DNA of 64,000 nt, taken from contig JAFLBR010000004.1 of the NCBI GenBank assembly GCA_017303795.1, positions 1 through 64,000 of the forward strand, in the 5' to 3' direction. This document shows positions 8,258-17,309 of this stretch, piece by piece; position 1 is the stretch's first letter, and every line of letters starts with the position of its first letter. Origin of the DNA: Cytophagales bacterium (lineage in GTDB: Bacteria > Bacteroidota > Bacteroidia > Cytophagales > Cyclobacteriaceae). The position numbers and the translations under genes are program-made. Below the pieces are notes generated by a model, which was given only the letters and a program-made list of their open reading frames with translations, was not told the DNA's origin and did no database searches.

Positions 8258-8566
8258 GTGACCAAAGCTGACGTAATTAATCAAATCGCTGAAAAAACCG
8301 GAATCGACAAAGCAGATGTATCTGCATCGGTAGAAGCATTTTTTAACATTGTAAAATCAAACATGGCTGGCGGCCACAATATTTATGTGCGCGGCTTTGG
8401 CAGTTTTATTAATAAGAAGCGAAAGAAGAAGATTGCTCGTAACATTTCCCGCAACACGGCTATTGTAATTGATGAGCATTATATCCCCAGCTTTAAGCCG
8501 GCCAAAATTTTCATCAATAAAATTAAGAACAGCGATAAGGTTAAACAGCTCGCTGAAAAAAATTAA
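8258..8566 (+). CDS. HU/IHF-family DNA-binding protein
   Basis: A 102-residue histone-like protein that bends DNA. The N-terminal helices (MTKADVINQIAEKTGIDKAD) and the beta-arm region (VRGFGSFINKKRKKKIARNI) are typical; the arm normally ends in a proline-containing turn. The arm segment here is rich in lysine and arginine. It is about 10 residues longer than the classic 90-residue HU, with an extra tail (KNSDKVKQLAEKN) common in the Bacteroidota IHF-beta-like group. The start is a GTG at 8258, which gives the conserved first residues and suits the promoter 48 bases upstream. It is divergent from mutY and is followed by a TPR protein gene. Confidence 0.93.
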   Translation: MTKADVINQIAEKTGIDKADVSASVEAFFNIVKSNMAGGHNIYVRGFGSFINKKRKKKIARNISRNTAIVIDEHYIPSFKPAKIFINKIKNSDKVKQLAEKN

Positions 8567-8628
8567 CCAATTCGTCAATCTATAGATTAGCCAATTTGCA
8601 TATCGGCTAATTGACCAATTGATAATTA

Positions 8629-9435
8629 ATGTTAAAGACACGCATCATTTTAATTGTTGTAGCCGCCTTATTGGTGTGGTTAATTTTTCTATTGCCTAAA
8701 TCGGTAGTGGAAAATGAAAGCCAGCTAAAAGAGGCTGCCCCGGAAGAAGCTACTCAAGGCGCAGGTCATGCCGCGGTTCCGGCTACGCTTTCGGCAACTA
8801 TAAAGCGTGTGCGGGCGCAGTTTCAATCGGATTCGCCAAATCAAAAAAATGCTATCTTTGCCGACTCTCTGAGAACCCTCTATTCGCAAGCTGGTCAGTT
8901 TGATAGCGCAGCATGGTTCGCAGGGCAGGCAGCAACGTTCTTTAACACAACCGAAAGTTTTTTGAATGCCGGCAACAGCTATTACGAAGCCTACTCCTTC
9001 GCAATGGAACCGGCCAAACAGGAACAACTGGCAGAGCAAACCCGCGCGTGGTTAGGCAAAACTATTGAGGCTGATCCAAAAAATCTGGAAGCCAAAACAA
9101 AAGTGGCCATGACTTACTTTACCTCTAACCCACCCAAAGGTGTGGGCTTGCTGCGCGAGGTGCTGGCAGAAGATCCAAAAAACGAATTCGCACTTTATAA
9201 TATGGGTATGTTGGGCATTCAATCACGCCAGTACGACCGGGCCATTGAACGCCTGGAAGAACTAAAAGCGGTTAACCCTAACCATATTCAAGGTGCGCTT
9301 ATGCTGGGAATTGCCTATCAAAACAAAGGTTTGAAAGAAAAGGCACGCCAGCAGTTTGAACTTGTAAAGAAGTTAGATAAGGACCCCGCGGTACAAGCTA
9401 CCGCAGATTCTTATCTGAAAGATTTAGATAAATAA
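8629..9435 (+). CDS. Membrane-anchored TPR-repeat protein
   Basis: The 268 residues begin with one strongly hydrophobic helix (IILIVVAALLVWLIFLLP, residues about 5-23) that anchors the protein in the inner membrane with the rest outside. A linker rich in Ala and Glu follows. Then come several tetratricopeptide repeats, seen in phrases such as AGNSYYEAYSFA, EFALYNMGMLGIQSRQYDRA and IQGALMLGIAYQNKGLKEKA. TPR domains mediate protein contacts; no enzyme motif is visible. The gene follows the HU gene by 62 bases and may share its transcript, which continues into the small COX24-like gene and rng. Bacteroidota commonly keep a TPR protein at this position; its partner is unknown to me. Confidence 0.85.
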   Translation: MLKTRIILIVVAALLVWLIFLLPKSVVENESQLKEAAPEEATQGAGHAAVPATLSATIKRVRAQFQSDSPNQKNAIFADSLRTLYSQAGQFDSAAWFAGQAATFFNTTESFLNAGNSYYEAYSFAMEPAKQEQLAEQTRAWLGKTIEADPKNLEAKTKVAMTYFTSNPPKGVGLLREVLAEDPKNEFALYNMGMLGIQSRQYDRAIERLEELKAVNPNHIQGALMLGIAYQNKGLKEKARQQFELVKKLDKDPAVQATADSYLKDLDK

Positions 9436-9481
9436 TTGTTTAACCCCTCTCGCGCCAAGCGGGACAAAAACCCAAAGCATT

Positions 9482-9571
9482 ATGCCAAGTGGTAAGAAAA
9501 GAAAGAAACACAAAATGGCTACTCACAAACGCAAAAAGCGTTTGAGAAAGAATAGACATAAGAAGAAATAA
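9482..9571 (+). CDS. AURKAIP1/COX24-domain small ribosomal protein, 29 aa
   Basis: An ATG at 9482 opens 29 codons ending with TAA at 9569-9571. The product is almost entirely Lys, Arg and His: it begins MPSGKKRKKHKMATHKRKKR and ends RHKKK. This matches the tiny AURKAIP1/COX24-domain proteins that Bacteroidota encode just before rng. As far as I recall, relatives have been seen as an extra protein in Bacteroidota ribosomes, so a ribosomal role is likely. It is 46 bases downstream of the TPR gene and upstream of a long palindrome and rng. The conservation of position and composition makes the call firm in spite of the length. Confidence 0.85.
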   Translation: MPSGKKRKKHKMATHKRKKRLRKNRHKKK

Positions 9572-9591
9572 AACCATTCACTCTCTTCCCT

Positions 9592-9623
9592 CCCTCTCTC
9601 CCGATAGCTATCGGGAGAGAGGG
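9592..9623. repeat. Perfect 32-bp palindrome before rng
   Basis: The 16 bases at 9592-9607 (CCCTCTCTCCCGATAG) are exactly complementary in inverted order to 9608-9623. The palindrome is followed by GGGCCGGGGTGAGG-like sequence that is familiar as part of short dispersed repeats in Bacteroidota genomes. It lies in the 79-base gap between the COX24-like gene and rng. As RNA it would form a very stable hairpin that could end the upstream transcript, protect its 3' end, or affect rng translation 27 bases further on. Confidence 0.75.
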
Positions 9624-9650
9624 CCGGGGTGAGGCAAAATTTTTAAAGTT

Positions 9651-11234
9651 TTGAGTAACGAACTTATTATCAGTGCTACTCAGAACGGATGTCGCATAGC
9701 TCTTCTTAAAGACAAACAACTTGTTGAATTCCACGAAGATGAAGGTGGGGGCAAGTTTGCAGTTGGTGATATTTACCTCGGGACTGTTAAAAAAGTAGTT
9801 CAGGGACTTAACGCAGCATTTATTGATATTGGGTACGAAAAGGATGCCTTTCTGCATTACCTTGATCTGGGCCCGCAATTCAATTCGCTTCAGAAATACA
9901 CCAAACTGGTAAAGTCTAAAAAGATTACCGGAGGCCGGCTGGATAAATTTCAATTAGAGAAAGAAATTGACAAGCATGGCAAAATAGGCCAGCAGCTTTC
10001 CAAGGGCCAGCTTATTCCGGTACAGGTAGTTAAAGAACCAATTTCTACCAAAGGCCCGCGACTTTCGTGTGAGTTATCAATTGCCGGACGCTACCTCGTG
10101 TTGGTACCCTTCGGCCATGGTGTAAATGTATCCAAGCGCATTTCCAGCAGTGAAGAGCGCAAGCGGCTGCAACGCCTAATCCAATCCATTAAACCCGAAA
10201 ACTTTGGTGTGATTATTCGCACCGTAGCCGAAGGCAAAGAAGTGGCCGAGTTGGATAAAGATTTGCGCAGCCTGGTTAAAACCTGGGAAGATGGTGTTGC
10301 CCGCCTGGTGGATGGCAACCCACGCGATAAAATGATTGGCGAGCTAAGCAAAACCTCATCGGTATTACGTGATGTGCTTAACGAGTCGTTCGACAATGTG
10401 CATGTGGACGATAAAAAAATCTTTGAAGAGGTTAAAGGCTACATTCATAACATCGCTCCTGAAAAGGAAAAGATTGTAAAGTTCTATTCCGGTAAGGCCA
10501 AAATTTTTGAGCACTACGGAATTGAAAAACAAATCAAGTCTGCATTTGGGCAAACAGTAAGTCTGCGTGGAGGTGGCTATCTGATTATTGAGCACACCGA
10601 AGCGTTGCACGTTATTGATGTAAACAGCGGCAACAAATCCAATCGCGAAGAGAATCAGGAAACCACAGCCATGTCGGTAAACATTGAAGCTGCCAAAGAA
10701 GTGGCGCGTCAATTACGCTTGCGCGATATGGGCGGCATTATTGTGGTTGACTTTATAGATATGCGCAATGCTGAAAACAAACGCGTAATCTATAATGCCA
10801 TGAAAGAGGCAATGGAACTGGATCGCGCCAAGCACACCGTACTTCCGCTCTCTAAGTTTGGATTGATGCAGATTACCCGCGAGCGCGTGCGCCCGCAGAT
10901 GAATATTGTTACCAAAGAAGTTTGCCCTACCTGCAACGGTACCGGCAGTATTGTGGCCAGTATTTTAATTACCGATCAGATAGAACAACATTTAGATCAC
11001 CTGCTGATTAAACAAAACGAAAGTAATCTGGTGTTGGCATTACATCCTTTCTTGTATGCTTACTACACCAAAGGAATCATTTCCAAGCGCGTGAAATTTT
11101 TCTTTAAATATAAAAAGTGGTTAACGTTGGTTAAAGACAGTTCGCTGGGCATAACCGAGTTTCACTTTTTAAATAAAGACGGTGAGGAAATTGAGGTGGG
11201 GAATAAACCTGCTGTTGCAGAAGCAGAAGATTAA
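9651..11234 (+). CDS. rng: Ribonuclease E/G family endoribonuclease (RNase G)
   Basis: This enzyme cuts single-stranded RNA in rRNA maturation and mRNA decay. The 527 residues fit the short RNase G type, without the long E. coli RNase E scaffold. The N-terminus contains an S1 domain (VGDIYLGTVKKVVQGLNAAF) inside the RNase H-like fold. The metal-binding aspartates lie in HVIDVNSGN and VVDFIDMR, and a zinc-link cysteine pair in CPTCNGTGS. The start is a TTG at 9651, which yields the conserved SNELIISATQNGCRIALL. Downstream by 35 bases is an S41 protease on the same strand. Confidence 0.95.
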   Translation: MSNELIISATQNGCRIALLKDKQLVEFHEDEGGGKFAVGDIYLGTVKKVVQGLNAAFIDIGYEKDAFLHYLDLGPQFNSLQKYTKLVKSKKITGGRLDKFQLEKEIDKHGKIGQQLSKGQLIPVQVVKEPISTKGPRLSCELSIAGRYLVLVPFGHGVNVSKRISSSEERKRLQRLIQSIKPENFGVIIRTVAEGKEVAELDKDLRSLVKTWEDGVARLVDGNPRDKMIGELSKTSSVLRDVLNESFDNVHVDDKKIFEEVKGYIHNIAPEKEKIVKFYSGKAKIFEHYGIEKQIKSAFGQTVSLRGGGYLIIEHTEALHVIDVNSGNKSNREENQETTAMSVNIEAAKEVARQLRLRDMGGIIVVDFIDMRNAENKRVIYNAMKEAMELDRAKHTVLPLSKFGLMQITRERVRPQMNIVTKEVCPTCNGTGSIVASILITDQIEQHLDHLLIKQNESNLVLALHPFLYAYYTKGIISKRVKFFFKYKKWLTLVKDSSLGITEFHFLNKDGEEIEVGNKPAVAEAED

Positions 11235-11269
11235 CTGGTAAAACTGCCAGTAATTTTTGATCTTGTGCA

Positions 11270-13270
11270 ATGCTACGGGCGTTACAGATTTTAAGTATTT
11301 GTCTCCTAAACGGGAATCTTTTCAGTCAGGCTCCGGCCTGCGAAAGCGTTCCCGTTTTAATTCAAACCTTAAAACTACAACACCTGCAACCACCTGCGCT
11401 TGACGATGCCAGGGCTACACGGGTCTATGAAGAATTGTTCTTCCTGTTGGATCCGGCTCAAACCATTTTTACACAAGCCGACCTGAACGAACTTGCTAAA
11501 TCTAAATTGGCAAACGATCCAGCAAACTCCAGTTGCCTTTTACTGCCTGAAATTAGTAAGCTTTATACCATCCGGCTTGCCGAAGCGGAAAAGTATATTA
11601 CGGATATGCTAAAAAGTAAAATCACTTTTAGCAACAAAGAAACTGCCCACATTGATCCTCATACCGATTGGCCAAAAGACAAAGCCGAACTGGAATATCA
11701 ATGGCTAACCACAATTAAACACCAGTGCCTGGTTTGGATGCAACGCAATGCTCCGGCAAGTTTGGCTACACTAACTCTAAAAGAATTAACTCCATTAGAA
11801 GAACAAGCACGCAGTGCCATTTTAAAAAGTGAGCAGTTAAGCTTTGCGCGAATGAAAGCAATAGCAGCAAATGAAAACAATAGTTTAAACGTTACTTTCT
11901 TTAAAGCAATCGCTCATTCGTTTGATCCACACACGGAGTACTTTACTCCCGAACTAAAAGAAAAATTTTTCAACTCACTTGATAAGGAAGGGTTATCGTT
12001 TGGCATTGAATGGACCGAAGATCAGTTAGGCAGAATAAAGATTGCCAGACTAAATCCGGGTGGTGCTGCATGGAAAAGCAATGAACTTAACCAAGGCGAT
12101 GAATTGCTTTCCATTAGCTGGAATGATGGTGCAGCTAAAGATGTATTGCAGTACGATATGGAAACACTCTACCACGATTTTGAATCTACCGAATACAAAT
12201 TGGTTTCAATAACGGTTAAAAAATCTGACGGGCAAGTGCGAACGGTTAGCATGGCCAAAAGCAAAATAGAATTAACAAACAATGCTATTCGTAGTTATGT
12301 ATTGAACGGTACACCCAAAGTGGGCTATATTATGTTGCCCGGTTTTTATGGCAGCGATGGCGAGTCCACAAAAGGTTGTGCCGATGATGTAGCCCGCGAA
12401 ATTCTAAAACTCAAAAAAGAAAACATTGCCGGGCTTATTCTTGATTTGCGTTTTAACGGAGGTGGTTCGTTGCTGGAAGCAATAAATCTTGCCGGTGTTT
12501 TTATCGACAACGGGCCGCTCGCACTTATGCAAGAAGTTAATCAGCCAGCCGTTACCCTTAAAGATCTCAATCGCGGAACGTTGTACTCCGGGCCTTTGGT
12601 AATTCTGATAAACGGCTACAGTGCTTCAGCCTCCGAACTTGTAAGTGCAGCTTTGCAGGATTGGAATCGGGCTATATTAGTAGGCAGCAAAACCTATGGC
12701 AAAGCAACAGGCCAGATTATTCTACCCATAGATAACCCGGCACTAAGCGGATTTATAAAAGTTACTAATGAACGACTCTATCGGGTAACCGGCAAAAGCT
12801 TACAACAAAAAGGAATAACTCCCGATATAGAATTACCCGATGCTTATGAAGTTTTTTTTCAGCGCGAGCGTAATCTAAGAAACTCTATTACGCCTGATTC
12901 TATTGTTAAAAAAGTTTATTACGCTGCCCTGCCTGCATTACCCCTTGCAGAATTGAAGCAGCGTAGTGTGCAACGGCAGGCTAATGCGTTTAAAGAAATT
13001 GTGGCTGTGGCCGATTTGCTTGCAAAGCCCATTCCGCTCGATCCGGTTGCCTATGCCGCTTACTACACCCGGTTTGAAACAGATTACAAACCCATGCCTT
13101 CAAAAACTTATAGCGTTTCAATTACTGGTTTTGATACCAACCTGCATGCTGCAGATAGTTATCGGAAAATAGTTAGCGATGAGGTGTTGGACGAAATAAG
13201 CAAGAGCCGGTATATTGAAGAAGCTTTTCACATTATTCAAGATTACATTGCTTTAACTAAAACAAAATAA
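11270..13270 (+). CDS. S41-family C-terminal processing protease, exported
   Basis: A 666-residue periplasmic serine protease of the CtpA/Prc type. An N-terminal signal peptide (to about residue 20) is followed by a helical domain of about 200 residues that resembles the N-terminal part of tail-specific protease, with FDPHTEYFTPELKEKF. A PDZ domain follows, about residues 240-320 (GLSFGIEWTEDQLGRIKIAR). The protease core starts at PKVGYIMLPGFYG. The nucleophile motif is SASASE at residues 451-456, and the general-base lysine lies in GSKTYGKATGQ. Family members trim or degrade proteins by their C-termini. The gene overlaps nothing; the next gene starts 3 bases after the stop, so they form an operon. 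Confidence 0.92.
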   Translation: MLRALQILSICLLNGNLFSQAPACESVPVLIQTLKLQHLQPPALDDARATRVYEELFFLLDPAQTIFTQADLNELAKSKLANDPANSSCLLLPEISKLYTIRLAEAEKYITDMLKSKITFSNKETAHIDPHTDWPKDKAELEYQWLTTIKHQCLVWMQRNAPASLATLTLKELTPLEEQARSAILKSEQLSFARMKAIAANENNSLNVTFFKAIAHSFDPHTEYFTPELKEKFFNSLDKEGLSFGIEWTEDQLGRIKIARLNPGGAAWKSNELNQGDELLSISWNDGAAKDVLQYDMETLYHDFESTEYKLVSITVKKSDGQVRTVSMAKSKIELTNNAIRSYVLNGTPKVGYIMLPGFYGSDGESTKGCADDVAREILKLKKENIAGLILDLRFNGGGSLLEAINLAGVFIDNGPLALMQEVNQPAVTLKDLNRGTLYSGPLVILINGYSASASELVSAALQDWNRAILVGSKTYGKATGQIILPIDNPALSGFIKVTNERLYRVTGKSLQQKGITPDIELPDAYEVFFQRERNLRNSITPDSIVKKVYYAALPALPLAELKQRSVQRQANAFKEIVAVADLLAKPIPLDPVAYAAYYTRFETDYKPMPSKTYSVSITGFDTNLHAADSYRKIVSDEVLDEISKSRYIEEAFHIIQDYIALTKTK

Positions 13271-13273
13271 GTT

Positions 13274-14302
13274 GTGAAATATTTACTGGTGGCTTTTCTA
13301 CTTCTTTCGCAGGTGTTGCCTGCGCAAACCAACTCCGATGCCGGGGAATACCTGAGCCGCATTGGCGAACAGTTTGGCGAAATTTCTAAAGACCTGATGA
13401 GCTATTCCAGCGCTACCGCACATAGCAAAGGAGCACGCAAGGTTGAAAAGAAAAGACAAGAACTTATTGCTACTCTAAAACAGGCAGAGTTTAATGTGCG
13501 TAAGCTTCGCCCTTTTAAAGAGAACAGCCAGTTGCGCGATACCGTTGCATCTTACCTGCACTTATCGCGAATTGTACTTACCGAAGATTTTGGAAAAATC
13601 ATAAACCTGGAAGATGTAGCTGAACAATCATACGATGCTATGGAAGCATACTTGTTGGCAAAAGAGCTGGCTTACGATAAGCTCGACCAAAGCTTTGATC
13701 GGGTAAAAGAACAACAAACAGCTTTTGCGCAGCAATACGAAATCAAACTCATTGAAAATGAAAGCGAGCTATCTCGCAAGCTTGAAAAAGCGGGCAAAGT
13801 AAACTCTTATTACAATCAGGTATATCTCGTTTTTTTCAAAAGCACTAAAGACGAAGCCTATCTGATGGAAGCCCTCAGCAAAGGCGATGTAAATGCTATG
13901 GAGCAAACCAAAAATGCTTTGGCTACCAGTTCGGCCGAGGGGTTGAAAAAACTTGTACAGATTGGCGTGTATAACTACGATGCTACTTTAAAAATTGCTT
14001 GTAGCCAGATGCTCACTTTTTTGCAACAAGAAGCCAACGATAAAATGCCTGGCCAGATAGATTTTTATCTGAAGAAAGAGAATTTTGAAAAACTCAAAAA
14101 AGCGCTTGATAGTAAAAGACAGAGCGATCGCACCCAGGCTGATATTGACCAATACAATAAGAGTTTAAAAGAATACAATGATGCCGTTACCCGTTACAAT
14201 ACCGTAAATAATGAGCTAAACAAAAAGCGAAGTGCGGCCATAGATCAATGGAATAAAGCCGTGGATGTTTTTATGGCTAAACATGTACCCCGCTACCGGT
14301 AA
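13274..14302 (+). CDS. Secreted helical protein of unknown function
   Basis: The 342 residues start with a signal peptide (VKYLLVAFLLLSQVLPAQT, read as Met from a GTG). The rest is almost wholly helical and charged, with coiled-coil-like stretches such as LIENESELSRKLEKAGKVN and a long end segment (IDQYNKSLKEYNDAVTRYNT). No catalytic motif or lipobox is visible, and I do not recognise the family. It begins 3 bases after the S41 protease stop codon, so the two are co-expressed, and it may be an adaptor or substrate of that protease. That link is inference from position alone. Confidence 0.75.
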   Translation: MKYLLVAFLLLSQVLPAQTNSDAGEYLSRIGEQFGEISKDLMSYSSATAHSKGARKVEKKRQELIATLKQAEFNVRKLRPFKENSQLRDTVASYLHLSRIVLTEDFGKIINLEDVAEQSYDAMEAYLLAKELAYDKLDQSFDRVKEQQTAFAQQYEIKLIENESELSRKLEKAGKVNSYYNQVYLVFFKSTKDEAYLMEALSKGDVNAMEQTKNALATSSAEGLKKLVQIGVYNYDATLKIACSQMLTFLQQEANDKMPGQIDFYLKKENFEKLKKALDSKRQSDRTQADIDQYNKSLKEYNDAVTRYNTVNNELNKKRSAAIDQWNKAVDVFMAKHVPRYR

Positions 14303-14393
14303 ATACCTTCTGCCAACCTGTCATTTTTAGTAACTGGAATGCCATTTGATTAGTGGCTGATGCATTATTATTTCAATCAAAAGCTGACAAACT

Positions 14394-16298
14394 ATGACTA
14401 CAACTTCAGAAAAAGGTACCATCTCCATTCATACCGAGAATATTTTTCCCATCATTAAGAAATTCCTGTACTCCGACCACGAAATCTTTTTGCGCGAGTT
14501 GGTGAGTAATGCCGTGGATGCTACCCAAAAGTTAAAGAAACTTGCCTCGCTGGGCGATTTTAATGGCGAACTGGGCGATCTTAAAATTGAAGTGAGCTTC
14601 GATAAAAAGAACAAGACCATTACCGTTAGCGATAAAGGGCTTGGCATGACTGCCGATGAAATTAAAAAGTACATTAACCAGATTGCGTTTTCCGGAGCCA
14701 CTGAGTTTGTTGAAAAGTTTAAAGACAAAACCGATGCGAAAGACATTATCGGGAAGTTTGGTCTTGGCTTCTATTCGGCTTTTATGGTGGCCGATAATGT
14801 AGAGATTGTTTCAAAATCGTTTAAAGAAAATACAGAAGCCGCCCGTTGGCTATGCGATGGCTCTACCGAGTTTGAACTTTCGCCCGCCACAAAAGAAACC
14901 CGAGGTACAGATGTAATTCTACACATCAATGCCGACTCAGAAGAATTCTTAGATGAGTTTCGTTTAAAAGGTATTCTGGAAAAATATTGCAAATTCCTTC
15001 CGGTAGAAATCAAGTTCGGCACCAAAGAAGAAAGTGTTGAAGATGGTGTAGATAAAGATGATAAGCCGAAATATAAAACCGTTACCAGCGATCGTATCAT
15101 CAACAACACCGCACCCATCTGGACGAAAGCACCGCTGGAATTAAAAGATGAAGATTACCTGAAATTTTATAAAGAACTGTATCCGTTTAGCGAAGATCCA
15201 TTGTTCTGGATTCATCTGAATGTGGATTACCCGTTTAACCTTACGGGAGTGCTTTACTTTCCTAAGATCAAAAACGATTTTGAAATTCAGCGCAATAAGA
15301 TTCAACTATACTCGCGGCAAGTATTTATTACCGATGAGGTAAAAGATGTAGTGCCCGACTTTTTAATGTTGTTGCATGGCGTGTTGGATTCGCCCGATAT
15401 TCCGCTTAACGTATCGCGCAGCTACCTGCAAAGCGATGCCAACGTAAAAAAGATTAGCGCGCACATCACCAAAAAAGTAGCCGATAAGCTGGTGGATATG
15501 TTTATTAAAGATCGTGCTGAGTTTGAAAAGAAGTGGGACGACATCAGCGTGTTTGTAAAATACGGCATCATCAGCGATGAAAAATTTTACGAGAAAGCAA
15601 AAGAATTTGCGTTGTTGAAAAATGTGGACAGCAAATACTTCACTTTCAAAGAATACGAAGAGCAGGTAAAGCCCAATCAAACCGATAAAGACAAAAATGT
15701 AATTTACCTCTACACCACCAACACAGCCAAGCAACATGCATTTATTGAAAGTGCTAAAAATCGTGCGTACGATGTGTTAGTGTTGGATGGCGTGCTGGAT
15801 AGTCACTTCATTAACCACCTGGAACAAAAACTGGAGAAGACACAACTAAAACGAGTAGATAGCGAAACCATTGATAAGCTGATTGCCAAAGATGAAAAAG
15901 TGGCGAGCGTGTTGAGCAAAGAAGAAGAAGAAACGGTGAAGAAAGTTTTTGAAACGGCCATTAACAATACCAATATGACGGTGGCCGTGGAGTCGCTTTC
16001 GCCAGATGATCTGCCCGTAACCATTACCATGAGCGAGTGGATGCGCAGAATGAAAGATATGCAGAAAACCGGAGGTGGTGGCGGCATGTATGGATTTATG
16101 GGCGCCATGCCCGATAACTATAATGTGGCCATCAACGGCAACCATGCATTAGTTCAAAAAATTCTGAAAGCCGAAAGTGACGATCAGAAAAACAAATTGG
16201 CTAAACAGGTTTACGACCTGGCGTTGCTTTCGCAAAACCTGCTTACCGGTGCCGATCTTACCAACTTTATAAAGAGAAGTGTGGAGATGGTAGGTTAA
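14394..16298 (+). CDS. htpG: Molecular chaperone HtpG (Hsp90)
   Basis: Bacterial Hsp90, an ATP-dependent dimeric chaperone in the cytoplasm. The 634 residues match the family. The GHKL ATPase domain shows the Hsp90 signature FLRELVSNAVDAT, then VSDKGLGMTADEI and IGKFGLGFYSAFMVAD. The middle domain has LYFPKIKND and the catalytic-loop arginine in LNVSRSYLQSD. The C-terminal dimerisation domain ends in a helical part. The MEEVD tail of the eukaryotic cytosolic form is absent, as expected. A glycine-rich insert (TGGGGGMYGFMGAM) lies in the C-terminal domain. The gene stands alone with about 90 bases upstream; its terminator runs into the next gene. Confidence 0.98.
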   Translation: MTTTSEKGTISIHTENIFPIIKKFLYSDHEIFLRELVSNAVDATQKLKKLASLGDFNGELGDLKIEVSFDKKNKTITVSDKGLGMTADEIKKYINQIAFSGATEFVEKFKDKTDAKDIIGKFGLGFYSAFMVADNVEIVSKSFKENTEAARWLCDGSTEFELSPATKETRGTDVILHINADSEEFLDEFRLKGILEKYCKFLPVEIKFGTKEESVEDGVDKDDKPKYKTVTSDRIINNTAPIWTKAPLELKDEDYLKFYKELYPFSEDPLFWIHLNVDYPFNLTGVLYFPKIKNDFEIQRNKIQLYSRQVFITDEVKDVVPDFLMLLHGVLDSPDIPLNVSRSYLQSDANVKKISAHITKKVADKLVDMFIKDRAEFEKKWDDISVFVKYGIISDEKFYEKAKEFALLKNVDSKYFTFKEYEEQVKPNQTDKDKNVIYLYTTNTAKQHAFIESAKNRAYDVLVLDGVLDSHFINHLEQKLEKTQLKRVDSETIDKLIAKDEKVASVLSKEEEETVKKVFETAINNTNMTVAVESLSPDDLPVTITMSEWMRRMKDMQKTGGGGGMYGFMGAMPDNYNVAINGNHALVQKILKAESDDQKNKLAKQVYDLALLSQNLLTGADLTNFIKRSVEMVG

Positions 16299-16323
16299 AA
16301 GTTTTTTGAAATAAAAATTTCCT

Positions 16324-16366
16324 AACTTCGTTTTATCATTCTGATGAAACGAAGTTTTTTATTTTT
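16324..16366 (+). terminator. htpG terminator that overlaps the next start codon
   Basis: AACTTCGTTT at 16324-16333 pairs with AAACGAAGTT at 16347-16356, with ATCA/TGAT pairing inside the loop, followed by TTTTATTTTT. This is a textbook intrinsic terminator 26 bases after htpG. The ATG of the next gene (16344-16346) lies in the upper part of the hairpin, so terminator and start codon share sequence. Confidence 0.6.
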
Positions 16367-17156
16367 AGCAATACTGACTGGAGGCGCAGCTGTAGCCCAG
16401 GTGCAACCCAATGTGCAGGAAGGCCAGTTTACATTCGATACCGACAAGCCCTTCACCTTGCTGGAACTGGATCAGAATGAAGAGCCCATCCCCACCAAAA
16501 AGAAAAAACCAAAACGTAAAGTTTATTACGGCATTAAAACCAAAAAAGCTTTTACTCGCAAAGGCTTTGGCGATAAGATGACGGTTGAGTTATTCTACGT
16601 TTTAAAAAAGGCCGACAAACCCACAGGCTTTGCGCGCGATGTATACTGGTACGATTTTACCCGGAAGGAATTACGCAAAACCAGTGTAAGCGCATTTGAT
16701 GTTAAGAAAGGTGTGTTGGCGCACGGCCCCTATAAAAGAATGGTGGGTGAAGATGTAATTGAAGAAGGTATCTTTTTTAAAGGCACCAAACATGGGCGCT
16801 GGATGCGCTACGACCGGCAAGACCTCGTAGAAGATAAAGAGAAGTATTATAAAGGCTGGCCCAAAGAATCGCTGGTAACCTATTACGATCCGAACGAAAG
16901 AAAAAAACTAAAAGAAATTACACCTATAGAATATGGCGAGAAAGAAGGCTACTACTATTACTTCCATGAAAATGGCCAGATTGCTGTGGTGGGCGAATAC
17001 CATTGGGGCGAACGCGTAAACGATTGGATTGAAAACTACCCCAGCGGCAAACGTAAGCGTATTATTGCCTACCCTAAAGAACCCTTCGAAAAAGAAATTC
17101 GTCCTTACGTGCGCAAAGAGTGGGACGAAAAAGGAAAAGAGATTTATTCGAAGTAG
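16344..17156 (+). CDS. Secreted YwqK/MORN-like repeat protein
   Basis: A 270-residue protein with a signal peptide (MKRSFLFLAILTGGAAVAQV). After a lysine-rich linker (KKKKPKRKVYYGIKTKKAFT) the body carries MORN-2-type repeats, in which a glycine and a pair of aromatic residues recur: KGTKHGRWMRYDRQDL, EGYYYYFHENGQIAVVGEYH and VNDWIENYPSGKRKR. Such proteins are often labelled YwqK-family antitoxins, but here there is no toxin gene beside it and the product is exported, so that role is doubtful. Its start codon sits inside the htpG terminator hairpin. It ends 80 bases before the promoter of a toxin-antitoxin module. Confidence 0.8.
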   Translation: MKRSFLFLAILTGGAAVAQVQPNVQEGQFTFDTDKPFTLLELDQNEEPIPTKKKKPKRKVYYGIKTKKAFTRKGFGDKMTVELFYVLKKADKPTGFARDVYWYDFTRKELRKTSVSAFDVKKGVLAHGPYKRMVGEDVIEEGIFFKGTKHGRWMRYDRQDLVEDKEKYYKGWPKESLVTYYDPNERKKLKEITPIEYGEKEGYYYYFHENGQIAVVGEYHWGERVNDWIENYPSGKRKRIIAYPKEPFEKEIRPYVRKEWDEKGKEIYSK

Positions 17157-17236
17157 TAGCTGCATTAACTCGAGAGAATCGCACTCAATTTACATTTATC
17201 AAAAAAAGGCAATTCGCATAACACTTTGCAATGTAT

Positions 17237-17266
17237 TGTTTACGTGATTATGAATAACTAAATTTG
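17237..17266 (+). promoter_or_regulatory. Promoter of the toxin-antitoxin operon
   Basis: TTGT at 17237-17240 and TAAATTTG at 17259-17266 are 18 bases apart, matching the Bacteroidota pattern. The start codon of the antitoxin lies 43 bases downstream. Confidence 0.55.
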
Positions 17267-17309
17267 ATAAACAGCGAATCGAGCGCATCTAAAATAAATT
17301 CAATCAACC

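Noticed and set aside
14429-16145. Several antisense frames opposite htpG
   Set aside because: They are shadows of a strongly codon-biased gene with no promoter or family features.
16344-17156. Labelling the YwqK-like protein as an antitoxin
   Set aside because: It has a signal peptide and no adjacent toxin; the nearby toxin has its own antitoxin at 17310-17540.
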